In this document: in pieces, positions 5,726 through 6,585 of the stretch
Numbering within the stretch: position 1 is the stretch's first letter
How the letters are laid out: the number at the start of each line of letters is the position of its first letter
Origin: an uncultured Clostridia bacterium
GTDB lineage: Bacteria > Bacillota > Clostridia > Oscillospirales > UBA644
Direction of reading: 5' to 3'
NCBI GenBank assembly: GCA_904502105.1
Contig: CAJGDF010000100.1
Location: forward strand, 1 to 6,585
Length of the DNA: 6,585 nucleotides
Made by a program: the position numbers and the translations under genes
The notes under the pieces: model-generated
What the model was told of the DNA's origin: nothing
The model's database searches: none
Seen by the model: the letters and a program-made list of their open reading frames with translations, nothing else

Positions 5726-6585
5726 ATGAAAAAATTTGTAGCTATGCTTGCTGTAGCACTTGTTGTTGCTATGATGGCTTCCATCGGTTCTGCTGCTTTC
5801 TATACCGGTGAATTCGCTACCGAACAGCGTGAATTCGTTGTTCCCAAAGTAAACCCCAATAACCCCGCTATCGTTATCGATGGTAAAGCTGACCTCGAAG
5901 GCGAATGGTTTGGCGCTGTTAATACAGGTGTTAACCTTGCTGACGGCGAAGCTGCTGAATTTGCAGGCTTCTGGGATGCTACCGTTTGGGGCAATACCTT
6001 CTCTGTTGCTGTTGAATCCTATGACGATATTCCTGAAGAACATCGTAACGTATGGGATACTTACTATCTCTGGGATGAAGCAGGTCTTTACTTCGCAGTT
6101 GTTTGTGAAACTGACGACACACCCTGTCCCTTCAACCCCGCTTTCTATCTCGGCGGCGACACTTCCGGTCAGTCCAGACGTGTTGACGGCTTCACTCCTA
6201 TGATCCGTCCCTCTGATGATGAATCTGTTCCCAATACTTGGCTTGAATTCTGGGCAGATACTCTCGGCGAAGGCGATTTCTGGAACGATGACAGCGTTGT
6301 TTACTACTCAGGCAACCCCAACAACCCCTTCGAAATCAAAACTGCTTCCTGGAGAGCTACCGAAGCTAACGAAAACGGCGCTTATCCTTACTGCATCGAA
6401 GCATTCATTCCTTGGGATGCTCTTCGTTACGGTACCGGCGGTGCTGAAAAAGTTTTCGAAGATGAAATCAAAGCTGGTTCTATCCTTATGATCGGTCAGA
6501 TCTACCTCGACGGTAACGGCGAAGTTGACGAATCCGGTAACCCCTTTGACTGGGGCCGTGGTTTTGACTGTCCGAGCTGGGGCTA
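5726..6585 (+). CDS. Secreted protein with CBM9/DOMON-like carbohydrate-binding domain (3' end beyond window)
   Basis: The frame is open from ATG 5726 to the window edge, 286 codons plus two bases, so the C-terminus is missing. Residues 1-24 form a classic signal peptide: Lys2-Lys3, a hydrophobic core to about residue 20, and a GSAA cleavage region (after Ala23 or Ala24). After a short linker, the pattern IDGKADLEGEW (51-61), YYLWDEAGLYFAVVCETDD (113-131), TWLEFWAD (171-178) and YCIEAFIPWDAL (222-233) fits family 9 carbohydrate-binding/DOMON-like beta-sandwich domains, which often bind glycans outside the cell. The mature part is acidic and rich in Trp, Tyr and Asn. No catalytic domain is visible in the part seen; one could follow, as could surface-anchoring repeats. 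Codons end mostly in C (AAC, CCC, TTC, GGC, GAC), unlike its neighbours, and with its consensus promoter and strong ribosome site this suggests an abundant protein. The domain assignment is from pattern recognition only. Confidence 0.85.
   Translation, partial: MKKFVAMLAVALVVAMMASIGSAAFYTGEFATEQREFVVPKVNPNNPAIVIDGKADLEGEWFGAVNTGVNLADGEAAEFAGFWDATVWGNTFSVAVESYDDIPEEHRNVWDTYYLWDEAGLYFAVVCETDDTPCPFNPAFYLGGDTSGQSRRVDGFTPMIRPSDDESVPNTWLEFWADTLGEGDFWNDDSVVYYSGNPNNPFEIKTASWRATEANENGAYPYCIEAFIPWDALRYGTGGAEKVFEDEIKAGSILMIGQIYLDGNGEVDESGNPFDWGRGFDCPSWG

Noticed and set aside
5696..6043. A 115-codon minus-strand open frame covering the start of the secreted protein gene and its ribosome site.
   Set aside because: The plus-strand gene has promoter, ribosome site, signal peptide and domain pattern; the antisense frame has none of these.

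Overview
The window looks like part of a chromosome from a low-GC Gram-positive bacterium, probably an anaerobic member of the Clostridia (an Oscillospirales-type gut organism would fit). I base this on the AT-rich spacers, TTGACA/TATAAT promoters, AGGAGG-type ribosome sites, T-ending codons in most genes, and a secreted protein with a Lys-Lys signal peptide. This is inference from style; there is no rRNA or marker gene to confirm it. I see no tRNA, rRNA, CRISPR array, insertion sequence, phage gene or attachment site.

Left part (1-1966, + strand): an extended -10 promoter at the left edge precedes a two-gene unit. It encodes a HAD-superfamily phosphatase/phosphoglucomutase-like enzyme and a 12-helix major facilitator of the organophosphate:phosphate antiporter (OPA, GlpT/UhpT-like) type. 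Together they suggest uptake of a phosphorylated or otherwise anionic small molecule followed by dephosphorylation or isomerisation. This is inferred from adjacency; the substrate is unknown.

Middle part (1968-2618, - strand): one convergent gene encodes a DUF3298-type protein (the domain found in RsiV and PdaC). It ends one base from the transporter and, unlike characterised relatives, has no membrane anchor or signal peptide.

Right-centre (2714-5529, + strand): a divergent AT-rich promoter region precedes a three-gene unit with short spacers (20 and 18 bases). It encodes a small zinc-ribbon-like protein, an endonuclease/exonuclease/phosphatase (EEP) fold hydrolase with its catalytic residues intact, and a complete ABC exporter half-transporter. 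A strong intrinsic terminator at 5544-5583 closes this unit.

Right end (5530-6585, + strand): a fully consensus SigA-type promoter (TTGACA, 17 bp, TATAAT, plus a TG extension), a short leader with possible alternative hairpins and an AGGAGG site drive a secreted protein with a CBM9/DOMON-like carbohydrate-binding domain. The gene runs off the window after 286 codons. Its C-ending codon use differs clearly from its neighbours and suggests very high expression.

Most of the window is ordinary accessory or housekeeping metabolism. I found no convincing new multi-gene system. The points most worth checking are the unanchored DUF3298 protein, the Lys-for-Arg change in the OPA-type transporter, the zinc-ribbon/EEP/ABC gene set, and the strongly expressed secreted protein with its structured leader.
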